A stretch of 64,000 bases of DNA, taken from NCBI GenBank assembly GCA_963169045.1, contig CAUJDF010000029.1, forward strand, positions 181,599 through 245,598. The letters are read 5' to 3'. This document shows positions 1 through 9,764 of this stretch, piece after piece. How positions within the stretch are numbered: position 1 is the first letter of the stretch; each line of letters begins with the position of its first letter. The DNA comes from Myxococcota bacterium (GTDB lineage Bacteria; Myxococcota_A; Bradymonadia; UBA7976; UBA1532). The notes beneath the pieces were generated by a model. It searched no databases, was not told the origin of the DNA, and saw only the letters and a program-made list of their open reading frames with translations. Both the position numbers and the translations under genes were made by a program.

Positions 1-718
1 GCTTCTCGCCCAGGTCCTTGTATCGACGCAGCAGGAGGCCGCCGAGGCCGAACAGCTTCACCTCCTTGGCGTGCTGGTCGTTGGCGAGGACGTACTCGAT
101 GTAGTTGAGGCGGCGGTTCTCGGGCGCGCGCCAGTTGCGCAGCTTGAAGGCCGCCTCCGAGAAGCGCATCTCGACGAGCGTGGCCGGCACCGCGGCGACC
201 ATGAGGCCGAGGACGGCCCAGGGGCTGAACGACCACAGCAGGCCCGCGTAGCCGGCGAGCGTCAGCAGGTTCTGGCCGAGCGAGAGCACCTCGCCGACGA
301 CGGCGACCGGGCGGGAGCTGGCCTCGCGCCGGGCGCGGGTGAGGCGGTCGTAGAGCTCGCTGTCCTCGAAGTGGCGCAGCTCGAGGGTGCCGGCCTTCTC
401 GAGGATGGCGACGTTCACGTCGACCGCCAGACGCGCGCCGAGGAGCTGGCGCGCGAGCGAGAGCCCGCGCTGCACGAGGGCGAGCGCGGTGACGAGGCCC
501 AGCTCCACGAGGACCCAGCGCAGCGTGGCGTCGCGGTCGCCGGCGACGACGGCGTCGATGATCGCCTTGCCGACCCAGGCCACGCCGAGCGGCAGCAGCG
601 CCACGAAGACCGTGAGCGCGACGAGCGCGGCGGCGAGGCGGGGGGAGCCGCGCCAGACCAGGCGGACGGTGCGGGGGAGGTGGGTGAAGCCCGAGCGGGC
701 GCGGTGCAGAAGCGACAT
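1..718 (-). CDS. ABC exporter, membrane-domain N-terminus (partial)
   Basis: The gene runs off the left edge; only the first 239 codons are visible, from ATG at 718. Seen: MSLLHRARSGF start, a hydrophobic helix around residues 28-48, a loop, and a second hydrophobic pair around 145-180, followed by NYIEYVLANDQHAKEVKLFG near residue 205. That last motif, with the spacing of helices, is typical of the transmembrane half of MsbA/lipid-A-type exporters, which carry an ATPase domain after residue ~330. The ATPase half lies outside the window, so substrate and even the half-transporter assignment are inference. It is codirectional with the lipoprotein gene at 757-5373, 38 bp upstream. Confidence 0.75.
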   Translation of the reverse strand, partial: MSLLHRARSGFTHLPRTVRLVWRGSPRLAAALVALTVFVALLPLGVAWVGKAIIDAVVAGDRDATLRWVLVELGLVTALALVQRGLSLARQLLGARLAVDVNVAILEKAGTLELRHFEDSELYDRLTRARREASSRPVAVVGEVLSLGQNLLTLAGYAGLLWSFSPWAVLGLMVAAVPATLVEMRFSEAAFKLRNWRAPENRRLNYIEYVLANDQHAKEVKLFGLGGLLLRRYKDLGEK

Positions 719-756
719 GGCCGCAACGGTGGGCACGGCGGCGCGGCGCCGCAACC

Positions 757-3700
757 TCAGCGGCTCGTCAGGATGACGCGCTCCCAGTCGCGGGCGTCGT
801 TCAGGAACTGGCTCGTGCCGCAGCGGAAGCCGCCGGCGAGCCGATCGGTGCTCGTGTGCCAGCAGAGGCGTCGTTCGTCCTGCGGGCCGGCCGTGTCGCA
901 CGAGTTGCGGGTGACGATCTGATCCGGCGCGGCGAAGCCCATGCTGTAGGACGGGTTGAAGTACCAGCCCACGCCGTTGTGCACGTTGAGGATGTTGCCG
1001 CGCCCGGTGTCTTCGAACACCTCGGCGCGCTCGCCCATCGCCAGCGCCTGGAAGTTCGGCTCGCCGACGCGGCGGCAGCCGAACATCACGTGCTCGCCGT
1101 CGCAGGCCTCGAGGATGGGCGCGAGCGGCCAGGACTCGCCGTACAGGCTGCGGTGGCAGACCTCCCAGCCGCCGAGGTCGTCCTCCGGCACGTCCAGCAG
1201 GATGCCTTCGAACGTGAACAGACCGCCGCAGGCGCCCTCGATGCACTCGACGCCGGCGCCGCAGGCGCGCCCGCAGCGGCCGCAGTGCCGCTCGTCGGCC
1301 TGCAGGTCGACGCAGGCGCCGTCGCAGAGGCCGTAGCCGGCCTGCTCGCAGTCGTCGCCGCGCGCCGCGCAGCCTTCGTCCGCCGGCCAGTCGATGCGAC
1401 CGTCGCGGTCGTTGTCCACGCCGTCGGCGCAGAAGGGCGCGCCGTCGGGATCGGCCTCGTCGTCGTCGCGGGGACCGTCGCAGCCGACGTCCGTGAGGTC
1501 CGGTTCGCCGTCCTGGTCGTTGTCGATGCCGTCGGCGCAGCGGGGCGGCAGGTTCTCCACGCCGCCCTCTTCGCGCGCGCCGGCGAAGCGGCAGCCGGCG
1601 TCGTCCGGCCAGTCGGTGCGGCCGTCGGCGTCGTCGTCGCGGCCGTTGGCGCAGGCGGGCCGCGCGGCGGGATCGCGCTCGTCCGGATCGGCGGCGTACG
1701 CGCAGCCCGGGTCGCGCGGAAAGTCGGTGCGGCCGTCGGCGTCGTCGTCGCGGTCGTTCGCGCAGGCGGGGGCCGGCGCGGGGTCGGCCTCGTCGTCGTC
1801 GCCGGCGGCGACGCACCCCTGATCGAACGGGAAGTCGACGACGCCGTCGCGGTCGTCGTCTTCGCCGTTGCCGCAGGCGGGCAGCGCGTCCGGATCGGCC
1901 TCGTCGCGATCCGCGGGCCAGGCGCAGCCGGGGTCGTCGCGATCGATGAGACCGTCGGCGTCGTCGTCGGCGCCGTTCCCGCAGGCCGCCGACGGACCGA
2001 ACTCGGACTCGCCGCCGGCGCCGATGCAGCTCGGGTCCTCGGGCCAGTCGGCGGCGCCGTCGCGGTCGTCGTCGCGCCCGTTGGCGCAGGGCGGCGGCGC
2101 CGCCGGGTCGTCCTCGGAGCGGTCGCCGGGTCCGGAACATCCCGGATCCGCTGGGAAATCCGCGCGGCCGTCCCGGTCGTCGTCGGCGCCGTTGGCGCAG
2201 GTGGTCGGCGCGTCGGGGTCGGCCTCGTCGGCGTCGCCGGGATCGGCGCAGCCGGGATCGAGCGCGTCGACGAGGCCGTCGCGGTCGTCGTCGGCGCGGT
2301 TCGCGCAGGCGGGCGCCGGTCCCGGCGAGCGGCGGAGGTCGAGCGCGAAGTCGCCGCCGCCGATCTTCGCGTCGACCACGACGTAGTAGGCGCCGGGGCG
2401 CGCGAGGTCGACGGCGAGCGTCGAGAGCGGGTCCACGGCCGACGCGTCGTCGTTGCACCCGAGGTCCGGACCGTCCGCGCAGTCGGCGCGCACGTAGATC
2501 ACCGTGTCGAAGCCGGTCGCGTCGTTCGCGGTGGAGAGCTCGAGGCGCGTCGGCTGGTCGACCGTGACGACGTACACCTTCTCCGCGCCGCGCAGGCCGC
2601 CGCAGACGCCCTGGAGCTGGCTACCGCCGGCGCCGGTGCGGCCGAGGACGCGCTCGGCGTCGGCGGGGATGCGCTCGGGCACGACGCCCGCCGGGCAGGC
2701 CGCCGCGGGGTCGCCCTCGCTGGGGAAGGCGGCGGCGACGCACTCCGGATCGCGCGGGTAGTCGATGGCGCCGTCGCCGTCGTCGTCGAGGCCGTTGGCG
2801 CACGCCGGGCGGACGGGGGGATCGGCCTCGCCTTCGTCCCGCCGCGAGTCGCACCCGGGATCGGCCGGGTAGTCGGCGGCGCCGTCGCGGTCGTCGTCGA
2901 GGCCGTTGCCGCAGACGGCGTCGCGCTCGTCGTCGTCGAAGGGGTCGGCGCAGCCGGGATCCTCCGCGTCGGCCAGTCCGTCGCGGTCGTCGTCGAGCTC
3001 GTTGCGGCAGCGGGGCTGCGGGCGCTCCGAGCGCGTGCAGGCGAAGGGGCAGTCCGGGTCGTCGGCGTCGGCGAGGCCGTCGCGGTCGTTGTCGAGTCCG
3101 TCGTTGCAGGCCGGCGCCGCCGCCGGCTCCGGCACGCCGCCGCCCGACGAGCGCTCGAGCGTGAGCAGCGCGAACAGGTGGCTCGAGAGGTCGTCCCAGC
3201 CCTGGGGGCTGCCGCCGAAGCCCTCGCCCCACGTCCCGGTGTTCGGGTCCTGCCACTGCAACAGGGTGTAGGCGACGTCGAAGTAATGGGAGGGCGACTC
3301 GTCCGGGTAGCCCAGCGCCGCGGGATCGCGGTCGCCGAACGCGCCGGCGTACACCGCGCCGCCGAGCCCGTCGTCGGCGGAGGCGTCGAGCGCCTTCTGC
3401 GCCGCCCAGAAGTAGTAGAAGGTGCTGGTCGGCGCGAACTGCCCGATCATCTGGTCGTAGAGCCAGTGCTGGCGCAGCCACTGGAGCGCGCGCTGGGCGT
3501 CGGCGCCGCCGGCCGGTACGCCCGCGAGGCGGTAGCCCCACAGGAGCGCGGCGGTCATCGACGAGCTCGACGCGTTCGCAGGGTGGTAGGCGCCGCCGCC
3601 GTCGTCGTTCTGGTCCGCCTGCAGGAACGGGATCGCCCCCGGCAGGACGGCCCCGGCGCCGGGCTGGACCTGCTCGGCCGCCGCGAGCCCCGACATCGCG

Positions 3701-5373
3701 AAGTGCGTCGTGGACAGGTCGCCCGAGGCCTCGGCCGTGCGGTAGTTCCACCCGCCGACGTTGTTCGGCGCCTGCCGCCCCTGTACCCGGTGCAGCGCCG
3801 CGACGCCGTTGGCGAGCGCCTGGCTCGCCGTGACCTCGGCGCCGACGTCGTCGGGACCGCCGGTGAGCAGGTATCGCGCCAGGGCCATCAGGTTGCCGCC
3901 GGTCACATAGGCGTACGGCTGCGCGTTCGGGTCGGTCATCGACGGCTCGCCGTCGATGAGCCCGGCGACGAGGCGGCGGACGAGCTGCTGGTCGTTCGGC
4001 GTCAGGCCGTCGTACCCGACGGGCCAGCCCTGCCAGGCGAACGAGCGCCGGTCGAGGAAGGCCAGCACGCCGAGGAAGTTGTGTCGGGCGTCGCCGATCG
4101 TTCCAACGCCGCGCTCGATGTTGCGCAGGCGCTGCAGGCCGAGCCGGATGGCCGTTTCGACCTCGCAGGCGAAGGGCGTGCCGGGACAGGGGCCCGCGCC
4201 GTCGAAGGGCTCGACGCGGTCGCCTTCGGCGAGGCCCTCGTCGACCTGCCCGTCGCGGTCGTCGTCGAGGCCGTTGCAGACCTCGTCGCGGGGCGGGCCC
4301 TCGAGGCAGGCGCTCCACGGCGTCCAGGCGCCGGCCTCGCAGGATCGGGCGCGGAGGCCCTCGTCGCCGCACGCCTCCTGCTCGGCGACGCCGTCGCGGC
4401 AGACGTCGGCGTCGTCGCAGGCGGAGAAGTCCGTCCAGCGGCCGCCCCGGCACGCGCGCGCCTCGACGCCGCGCCCGTTGAGGCCGCAGGGGCGGTCCTC
4501 GCTGGCGCCGAGCACGCACTCGTCGGGGTCGTCGCAGGCGCCCCACGCGGCCCAGGTGCCCGCCTCGCAGACGCGGGCCTCGAGGCCGTTGCCGTTGAGG
4601 CCGCAGACGCGCTGCTGCGCCGCGGCGTCGACGCACTCGTCGGGATCTTCGCACGCCTCGAGCGGGCCGAAGCGGCCCTCCGGGCCGCACGTGTGGGCCT
4701 GCGTCCCGCGGCCGTTGAGACCGCAGGGGAGGCGCTCGACGGTGCCGGGCTCGCAGGGGCGGTCCGGGTCGTCGCAGACGCCCCAGGCGGACCAGCGGCC
4801 TCCGGCGCAAGTGCGCGATCGGCGGGCGTTTTCGCTGTCGCCGCACGGCTCCTCCTGGGTCGCGCGCTCGATGCACTCGTCGGGATCGGCGCAGGGCTCG
4901 AACGCCGTCCAGGCGCCGTCCGCGCAGGTGCGCGCGCGGGATCCGTTGCCGTTCAGGCCGCAGGGCCGGCGCTCGATCGCGCCGTCGTCGCACTCGGCGG
5001 GCATGCCGCCCGCGCCGCCGTCACCGCCCTGACCGCCCGCGCCGCCGGCGCCGCCGTCGCCGCCCTGACCGCCGGCGCCGCCGTCGCCGCCCTGACCGCC
5101 GGCGCCGCCGTCGCCGCCCCGACCGCCCGAGCCGCCGCTGCCGCCGTCGCCGCCCCGACCGCCCGAGCCGCCGCTGCCGCCCTGACCGCCGGCGCCGCCG
5201 CCGCCTTCGCCGCCGCCGCCTTCGCCGCCGCCGCCGCCGATCGAGCCGCCCTCGCCGCCGCTGCCGCCGATCGAGCCGCCCGCGCCGCCCTCACCGCCAG
5301 CGCCGCCGCCGTCCTCCACGCACCCGCCCAGCAGCCCCGCGAAGAGCAGGACCGGGAACCAAGACTGTCGCAT
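757..5373 (-). CDS. Giant surface lipoprotein: Gly-rich linker, Cys-rich repeats, cyclase-like toroid, EF-hand-like repeats, PPC domain
   Basis: 1538 residues from ATG 5373. That start places a lipoprotein signal (MRQSWFPVLLFAGLLGGC, Cys 18) at the N-terminus; the frame stays open upstream but only adds non-signal sequence. Order seen: Gly-Gly-X linker (about 20-125); about seven Cys-rich units with CGLNGNG-type cores (130-365); an alpha/alpha-toroid region (about 378-740) with GGWNYR and STTHFAMSGLAAAE, resembling squalene-cyclase/prenyltransferase folds; four CANGLDDDRDG-type calcium-binding repeats; a pre-peptidase C-terminal-like beta domain (about 900-1015); nine more repeats; a Stig1-like Cys cluster (CGRCGRACGAG); and a unique C-terminal domain ending about 170 residues later. 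Outer-membrane display is inferred. The acidic DXTAXD cyclase motif was not found, so the toroid is probably not a triterpene cyclase; it may bind protein or glycan. Confidence 0.85.
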   Translation of the reverse strand: MRQSWFPVLLFAGLLGGCVEDGGGAGGEGGAGGSIGGSGGEGGSIGGGGGEGGGGEGGGGAGGQGGSGGSGGRGGDGGSGGSGGRGGDGGAGGQGGDGGAGGQGGDGGAGGAGGQGGDGGAGGMPAECDDGAIERRPCGLNGNGSRARTCADGAWTAFEPCADPDECIERATQEEPCGDSENARRSRTCAGGRWSAWGVCDDPDRPCEPGTVERLPCGLNGRGTQAHTCGPEGRFGPLEACEDPDECVDAAAQQRVCGLNGNGLEARVCEAGTWAAWGACDDPDECVLGASEDRPCGLNGRGVEARACRGGRWTDFSACDDADVCRDGVAEQEACGDEGLRARSCEAGAWTPWSACLEGPPRDEVCNGLDDDRDGQVDEGLAEGDRVEPFDGAGPCPGTPFACEVETAIRLGLQRLRNIERGVGTIGDARHNFLGVLAFLDRRSFAWQGWPVGYDGLTPNDQQLVRRLVAGLIDGEPSMTDPNAQPYAYVTGGNLMALARYLLTGGPDDVGAEVTASQALANGVAALHRVQGRQAPNNVGGWNYRTAEASGDLSTTHFAMSGLAAAEQVQPGAGAVLPGAIPFLQADQNDDGGGAYHPANASSSSMTAALLWGYRLAGVPAGGADAQRALQWLRQHWLYDQMIGQFAPTSTFYYFWAAQKALDASADDGLGGAVYAGAFGDRDPAALGYPDESPSHYFDVAYTLLQWQDPNTGTWGEGFGGSPQGWDDLSSHLFALLTLERSSGGGVPEPAAAPACNDGLDNDRDGLADADDPDCPFACTRSERPQPRCRNELDDDRDGLADAEDPGCADPFDDDERDAVCGNGLDDDRDGAADYPADPGCDSRRDEGEADPPVRPACANGLDDDGDGAIDYPRDPECVAAAFPSEGDPAAACPAGVVPERIPADAERVLGRTGAGGSQLQGVCGGLRGAEKVYVVTVDQPTRLELSTANDATGFDTVIYVRADCADGPDLGCNDDASAVDPLSTLAVDLARPGAYYVVVDAKIGGGDFALDLRRSPGPAPACANRADDDRDGLVDALDPGCADPGDADEADPDAPTTCANGADDDRDGRADFPADPGCSGPGDRSEDDPAAPPPCANGRDDDRDGAADWPEDPSCIGAGGESEFGPSAACGNGADDDADGLIDRDDPGCAWPADRDEADPDALPACGNGEDDDRDGVVDFPFDQGCVAAGDDDEADPAPAPACANDRDDDADGRTDFPRDPGCAYAADPDERDPAARPACANGRDDDADGRTDWPDDAGCRFAGAREEGGVENLPPRCADGIDNDQDGEPDLTDVGCDGPRDDDEADPDGAPFCADGVDNDRDGRIDWPADEGCAARGDDCEQAGYGLCDGACVDLQADERHCGRCGRACGAGVECIEGACGGLFTFEGILLDVPEDDLGGWEVCHRSLYGESWPLAPILEACDGEHVMFGCRRVGEPNFQALAMGERAEVFEDTGRGNILNVHNGVGWYFNPSYSMGFAAPDQIVTRNSCDTAGPQDERRLCWHTSTDRLAGGFRCGTSQFLNDARDWERVILTSR

Positions 5374-5526
5374 GTGTCGCCCCCGAGAGTCGCCCATGAG
5401 GCTACGGAGCGGCACCGACCGCCACAAGCGGCGCCCGAGGCAGCCGAGGACGTCGGTAGATCGAATTCGTGGGCCGCGCGCTGAAAGGGGCGTAAGGATC
5501 GCCTCATCCCCCGCATGGAGCACACG

Positions 5527-8500
5527 ATGCGCGCGCTCGTCCTACTCCTCGTCACGGCGACGGCGCTGCCGGCCCTCGCCCAGAAGCCGGTGCAGATCGC
5601 CGCCGGCCCGGTCGAGGCGCCGTTCAGCCTCACCGCCGCCGACGGTACCGGCCTCGCCCTCGTCGGCTTTGACGGCCGGGCGGTCGTCGACGGTCCGCTG
5701 GCCTTCACCGAGGTGCGGCTGACGTTCCAGAACCCGCAGGCACGGACCATCGAAGGTCACTTCAAGGTGGTCATGCCCGACGGGGCCGCGATCAGCCGCT
5801 TCGCGATGAAGATCCGCGGCGACTGGATGGAGGGCGAGGTGGTCGAGAAGCAGGCCGCCCGCCGCGCCTACGAGGACGCGCTGCACCGCAAGCAGGACCC
5901 GGCGCTGCTCGAGCAGGACGCCGGCAACACCTTCATGGCGCGCGTCTTTCCCATCCAGGCCCACGAGCGCAAGGAGATCATCGTCTCCTGGTCGAACACG
6001 CTGACGCAGGCCGGCGAGGCCTACCGCCTGCCGCTGCGCGGCCTCCCCAAGATCCAGAAGCTCGAGCTGACGGCGATGACCGCCGGCGAGGACGGCGGCG
6101 GCGCGAAGACGTCGCTCGGCGGCACGCAGAGCCGCTACCGCGTGTCGCGCGTCGAGAAGGCCGACTTCAAGCCCGATGAGGACTGGGTCATCTTCGGCGG
6201 CGACATCCCCGTCGGCGGCGACGCGCTGCGCAATGACCGGCTCGCGGTGGCGCGCTTCGTCGTGCGCACGCCCGACGCGCAGGAGCCCGGCGGCACCGCG
6301 CTCGTGCTCTTCGACACCTCGGCCTCGCGCGCGCTCGAGTACACCGACCGTCTCGCGCGCCTGCGCGCCCTCGTCAACCGCCTGCCCGACATCGGCATCA
6401 AGCAGGTGGAGGTCGTCGCGTTCGACCAGTTCACCGAGCCCGTGTTCAACGGCGATCCCAAGGCCTTCGGCGACGCCCAGATCGAGAAGCTGGTGGCGCG
6501 CGAGGCGCTCGGCGCCTCCGACCTGGGCGTGGCCATCGACGCCGCCGGTCGCACGAAGGCCGACCGCCTCATCGTCTTCACCGACGGCGTGGCGACCGCC
6601 GGCGAGCGCAACCCCCAGAAGCTGGCGGAGCGCGCGGCGCGGCTGTCGGCGAACGGGATCGGGCGCCTCGACGTCGTTGTCGACACGACGGCGCGCGACG
6701 CCCGCACGCTCGAGGCGCTCGCGACCGCGAAGCTCCCGCGGACCGGCAAGGTGGTCGAGGGCAAGGCGCCGATCGAGACGCAGCTCGCGAAGCTCGGCCG
6801 GCGCACGCTGCCCGACGCGCGGGTGAACGTGCCCGGCGCGGAGTGGGTGTGGCCCGAGTCCGCCGCCGGCCTGCAGGACGGCGACGCCGTCGTGGTCTTC
6901 GCCGACCTGCCGGCGATGCAGCCGCTCACCGTCGAGATCGCGACGCCGGCGCCCATCCGCGTCACGCCGGCGGTGCGCCCGGCGGAGCGCCCGCTGCTCG
7001 AGCGCGCCTGGGTCGCGGCGCGCATCGATCGCCTGCTCTCGCTCGAGGGCAAGAGCGACCGCGATCTGGCCGAGGGCCTGCGCCACCAGATCATCAACCT
7101 GTCGACGAAGCACCGCGTGCTCTCGCCGTACACCGCGCTCGTCGTGCTCGAAACCGAGAATGATTACGCGCGGTTCGGCATCGACCGCCGCGCGCTCGCC
7201 GAGATCCTGACCGTGGGGGCCACGGGCGTCGAGGTGCTCGCGCGCCAGAACATCGCCGTGGCGGTGGCGACCCCCCCGCCGCCCCGGCCGCGCCCCGCGC
7301 CGACCGGCGGGCGGAAGGGACGCGCCGGCGGAGACGCGGCGCCCGGAGCCCGGGCGCCGTCGAAGGCGAGCGTCGCCGACGACCGCGCCGAGGGTGCCGC
7401 GGCGCCGGAGCCGATGCTCGCCGACGCGGAGGACGACGGCGCCGACAAGGACCTGGCCAAGAAAGAGGCCGAGCCCGCGCCGGAGATGAAGGCGAAGCTC
7501 GACGAGGCCCCCGCCGATTCGGGCGGCGCCGCGGCGTCGGCGCGCGCGGCGGGGCCGTCCGGCGGCGCGACGGCGGCGACGCTGGCGCCGCCCGCCACCG
7601 CGGCGGTCGAGGCCCCCGCGCCCGCCGCGCCGCCGCCTCCGCCCCGCCCCGCAGAAGAGCGCTCGCGCCGCGACGCCGACGGCCAGATGGCGGAGCGCGA
7701 GCGCCGCGCCCCGCCCGCCCAGGTCGCCACCGGCGACTCGTCCTCGCGCCCGGACCCGTTCCCCGGCAGCCGCCGCCCGCAGGCGGTCGCGCAGGACAAC
7801 CCCGGCCGTCGCGAGTTCAACGAGATCGAGAAGGGCGCCGCCGCGCTGACGGGCCGCTTCGCCGAGATCGCCCGCGACGTGGGCCGCGGCCGCGCGAAGG
7901 CGGCGCTCGCCACCGCCCGCACGTGGCGCAACGAGGATCCCACCGACCTGCTGGCGCTCGTCGCCATGGGCCAGGCGCTCGGCATCGCGGGCGACGGCGT
8001 CCGCGCGGCGCGCGCGTTCGGCAGCATCCTCGACCTGTACCCGGCCCGCGCCGACATGCGCCGCTTCGCCGGCAACTGGCTCGAGCGCCTCGGCCGCTAC
8101 GGCCTCGTGCTCGCCGCCGACACCTACGCCGTCGCCGCCGAGCAGCGCCCGGACCACCCCGCCGTCTACCACCAGCTGGCGATGACGCTGCTCCGGCTCG
8201 GCCGCTACGAGGAGGCGCTCACCACGGCGCTGAACGGCATTCAGTCGAAGCGCGCCGAGGAGCGCTTCCAGGGCGTCGACCGCATCCTGCGCGAGGACGT
8301 CCAGCTGATCGCGGCGGCCTGGGCCGCCGTCGAGCCGGAGCGCCGCGCCGACATCGAGCGTCGCCTCGCCGGCTTCGGCCTGCGCATCGACGGCGATGTC
8401 TCGATGCGGTTCGTGCTGACGTGGGAGACCGACGCCAACGACGTCGACTTCCACATCTTCGACCGCGACTACCGGCACGCCTACTACTCGCAGCGCGAGC

Positions 8501-8802
8501 TGCCCTCGGGCGGCGAGCTCTACGCCGACATCACGACCGGCTACGGCCCGGAGTGTTTCACGGTCTACGACGCGAAGTCGTTCCCGTACCGACTGAAGGC
8601 GCACTACTACAGCCGCGGCCCGATGGGATACGGCATGGGCAAGCTGCAGGTCATCCGCCACGACGGCAAGGGCGGCCTGGGCTTCGAGGACCGGCCCTTC
8701 GTGATCATGAGCGACGGCGCGTACGTCGATCTCGGCACCGTCGGCGCCGACGCGGCGAAGCCGGTCCGCACCGAGGCCGTGCGTCAGGCCGTCGCGAAGT
8801 GA
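5527..8802 (+). CDS. Secreted VIT-VWA protein with C-terminal DUF2135 domain
   Basis: 1091 residues. ATG 5527 is preferred to ATG 5515 because GGAG at 5517-5520 sits 6 bases before it and the cleavable signal MRALVLLLVTATALPALAQ begins there. Domains: a vault/inter-alpha-trypsin (VIT) domain about 25-150 (QAARRAYEDALHRKQDPALL); a von Willebrand A domain with an intact MIDAS DTSAS starting at Asp 263; a Pro/Ala-rich low-complexity linker about 590-780; a helical TPR-like stretch about 800-940; and a C-terminal DUF2135-like domain (LTWETDANDVDFHIFD, GPECFTVYD). VIT-VWA proteins are usually extracytoplasmic adhesion or protease-associated factors. No partner protease is adjacent. Function beyond metal-dependent protein binding is not established. 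Confidence 0.88.
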   Translation: MRALVLLLVTATALPALAQKPVQIAAGPVEAPFSLTAADGTGLALVGFDGRAVVDGPLAFTEVRLTFQNPQARTIEGHFKVVMPDGAAISRFAMKIRGDWMEGEVVEKQAARRAYEDALHRKQDPALLEQDAGNTFMARVFPIQAHERKEIIVSWSNTLTQAGEAYRLPLRGLPKIQKLELTAMTAGEDGGGAKTSLGGTQSRYRVSRVEKADFKPDEDWVIFGGDIPVGGDALRNDRLAVARFVVRTPDAQEPGGTALVLFDTSASRALEYTDRLARLRALVNRLPDIGIKQVEVVAFDQFTEPVFNGDPKAFGDAQIEKLVAREALGASDLGVAIDAAGRTKADRLIVFTDGVATAGERNPQKLAERAARLSANGIGRLDVVVDTTARDARTLEALATAKLPRTGKVVEGKAPIETQLAKLGRRTLPDARVNVPGAEWVWPESAAGLQDGDAVVVFADLPAMQPLTVEIATPAPIRVTPAVRPAERPLLERAWVAARIDRLLSLEGKSDRDLAEGLRHQIINLSTKHRVLSPYTALVVLETENDYARFGIDRRALAEILTVGATGVEVLARQNIAVAVATPPPPRPRPAPTGGRKGRAGGDAAPGARAPSKASVADDRAEGAAAPEPMLADAEDDGADKDLAKKEAEPAPEMKAKLDEAPADSGGAAASARAAGPSGGATAATLAPPATAAVEAPAPAAPPPPPRPAEERSRRDADGQMAERERRAPPAQVATGDSSSRPDPFPGSRRPQAVAQDNPGRREFNEIEKGAAALTGRFAEIARDVGRGRAKAALATARTWRNEDPTDLLALVAMGQALGIAGDGVRAARAFGSILDLYPARADMRRFAGNWLERLGRYGLVLAADTYAVAAEQRPDHPAVYHQLAMTLLRLGRYEEALTTALNGIQSKRAEERFQGVDRILREDVQLIAAAWAAVEPERRADIERRLAGFGLRIDGDVSMRFVLTWETDANDVDFHIFDRDYRHAYYSQRELPSGGELYADITTGYGPECFTVYDAKSFPYRLKAHYYSRGPMGYGMGKLQVIRHDGKGGLGFEDRPFVIMSDGAYVDLGTVGADAAKPVRTEAVRQAVAK

Positions 8803-8887
8803 CCCCCGCCCGCCCCGCAATCTGACGTCGCGACCCGCCCCTGAACCGGCTAGGATGCCTGCCACCGTGATGACGAGGAGGCGGGCG

Positions 8888-9754
8888 ATGAAGTCGTGTG
8901 GATACCTGTTCGTGTGCGGGTGGCTGCTCGCGGCGGCCGCCGCATCGGCACAGGCGCCGGAGAGCGGCGCGGCAGCGGCGCCCGGCTCCGAGGCCGGACC
9001 CACCTTCAACTGGCAGCCGGGTCCGATCCGCGCCAGCCTCGGGTCGTACGCCGAGATCGACGTGCCCGAAGGCTTCGCCTTCCTCGACGGCGGCGAGACC
9101 CGGCGCCTGCTCGAGGCCCTCCAGAACCCCACCAACGGCGACGAGATCGGCGCGCTCGCGCCGGCCGACAGCGATTGGCTCGTCACCTTCGAGTACGAGG
9201 AGACCGGCTACATCCCCGACGACGACAAGGACGAGCTCGACGCCGGCGACATCCTCGACTCGATCAAGGCGGGCAACGACGCCGCCAACGAGATGCGCAA
9301 GCAGCGTGGCTGGCCGACCATCGAGGTGACGGGCTGGCACACACCGCCCGCGTACAACCCGACGACGAACAACCTCGAGTGGGCGATCAAGGGGCGCTCC
9401 GGCAACGAAGAGGTGCTGAACTTCAACGTCCGCCTGCTGGGTCGGCGCGGCGTCGTCTCGGCCGTCCTGATGGCGTCGCCGCAGCAGCTGGACGCGGTGC
9501 TGCCCAAGTACCGTGAATTGTTGGCGAAGTTCGATTACAAGGCCGGCCAGAAGTACGGCGAGTACGTGAAGGGCGACCGCGTGGCCGAGTACGGCCTCGC
9601 TGCGCTCGTGACCGGCGGCGCCGTCGCCGCCGCCGCGAAGACCGGGCTGCTCGCCAAGCTCGCCGCCATGCTCGGCAAAGCCTGGAAGCTCGTCGTCGTC
9701 GGCGTCATCGGCCTCGGCGTCGGCCTCAAGAAGCTCTTCACCCGCAACAGCTGA
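8888..9754 (+). CDS. DUF2167 family membrane protein
   Basis: 288 residues from ATG 8888, chosen because GGAGG lies 6 bases upstream and a signal peptide (MKSCGYLFVCGWLLAAAAAS) starts there. Family signatures: WQPGPIRASLGSYAEIDVP, WLVTFEYEETGYIPDDD, NEMRKQRGW and GWHTPPAYN, in the expected order. The C-terminus has a hydrophobic stretch (about 235-275) followed by basic KKLFTR, giving a membrane anchor with a short cytoplasmic tail. DUF2167 proteins have no assigned biochemical role. The next gene begins 10 bp downstream on the same strand, so the two are probably cotranscribed. Confidence 0.9.
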   Translation: MKSCGYLFVCGWLLAAAAASAQAPESGAAAAPGSEAGPTFNWQPGPIRASLGSYAEIDVPEGFAFLDGGETRRLLEALQNPTNGDEIGALAPADSDWLVTFEYEETGYIPDDDKDELDAGDILDSIKAGNDAANEMRKQRGWPTIEVTGWHTPPAYNPTTNNLEWAIKGRSGNEEVLNFNVRLLGRRGVVSAVLMASPQQLDAVLPKYRELLAKFDYKAGQKYGEYVKGDRVAEYGLAALVTGGAVAAAAKTGLLAKLAAMLGKAWKLVVVGVIGLGVGLKKLFTRNS

Positions 9755-9764
9755 CCGCGGACGC

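Noticed and set aside
856..5484. Long plus-strand frame opposite the giant lipoprotein
   Set aside because: It is an antisense shadow. The minus strand has a lipobox, Cys-rich and calcium-binding repeats, while the plus product is low-complexity Val/Ala/Arg without any domain.
5515..5526. ATG 5515 as the start of the VIT-VWA gene
   Set aside because: GGAG of that codon itself serves as the ribosome binding site for ATG 5527, from which the signal peptide begins.
5542..9186. 1214-residue minus-strand frame opposite the VIT-VWA gene
   Set aside because: The sense strand encodes clear VIT, VWA and DUF2135 motifs. The antisense frame follows from GC-rich third positions and runs over two sense genes.
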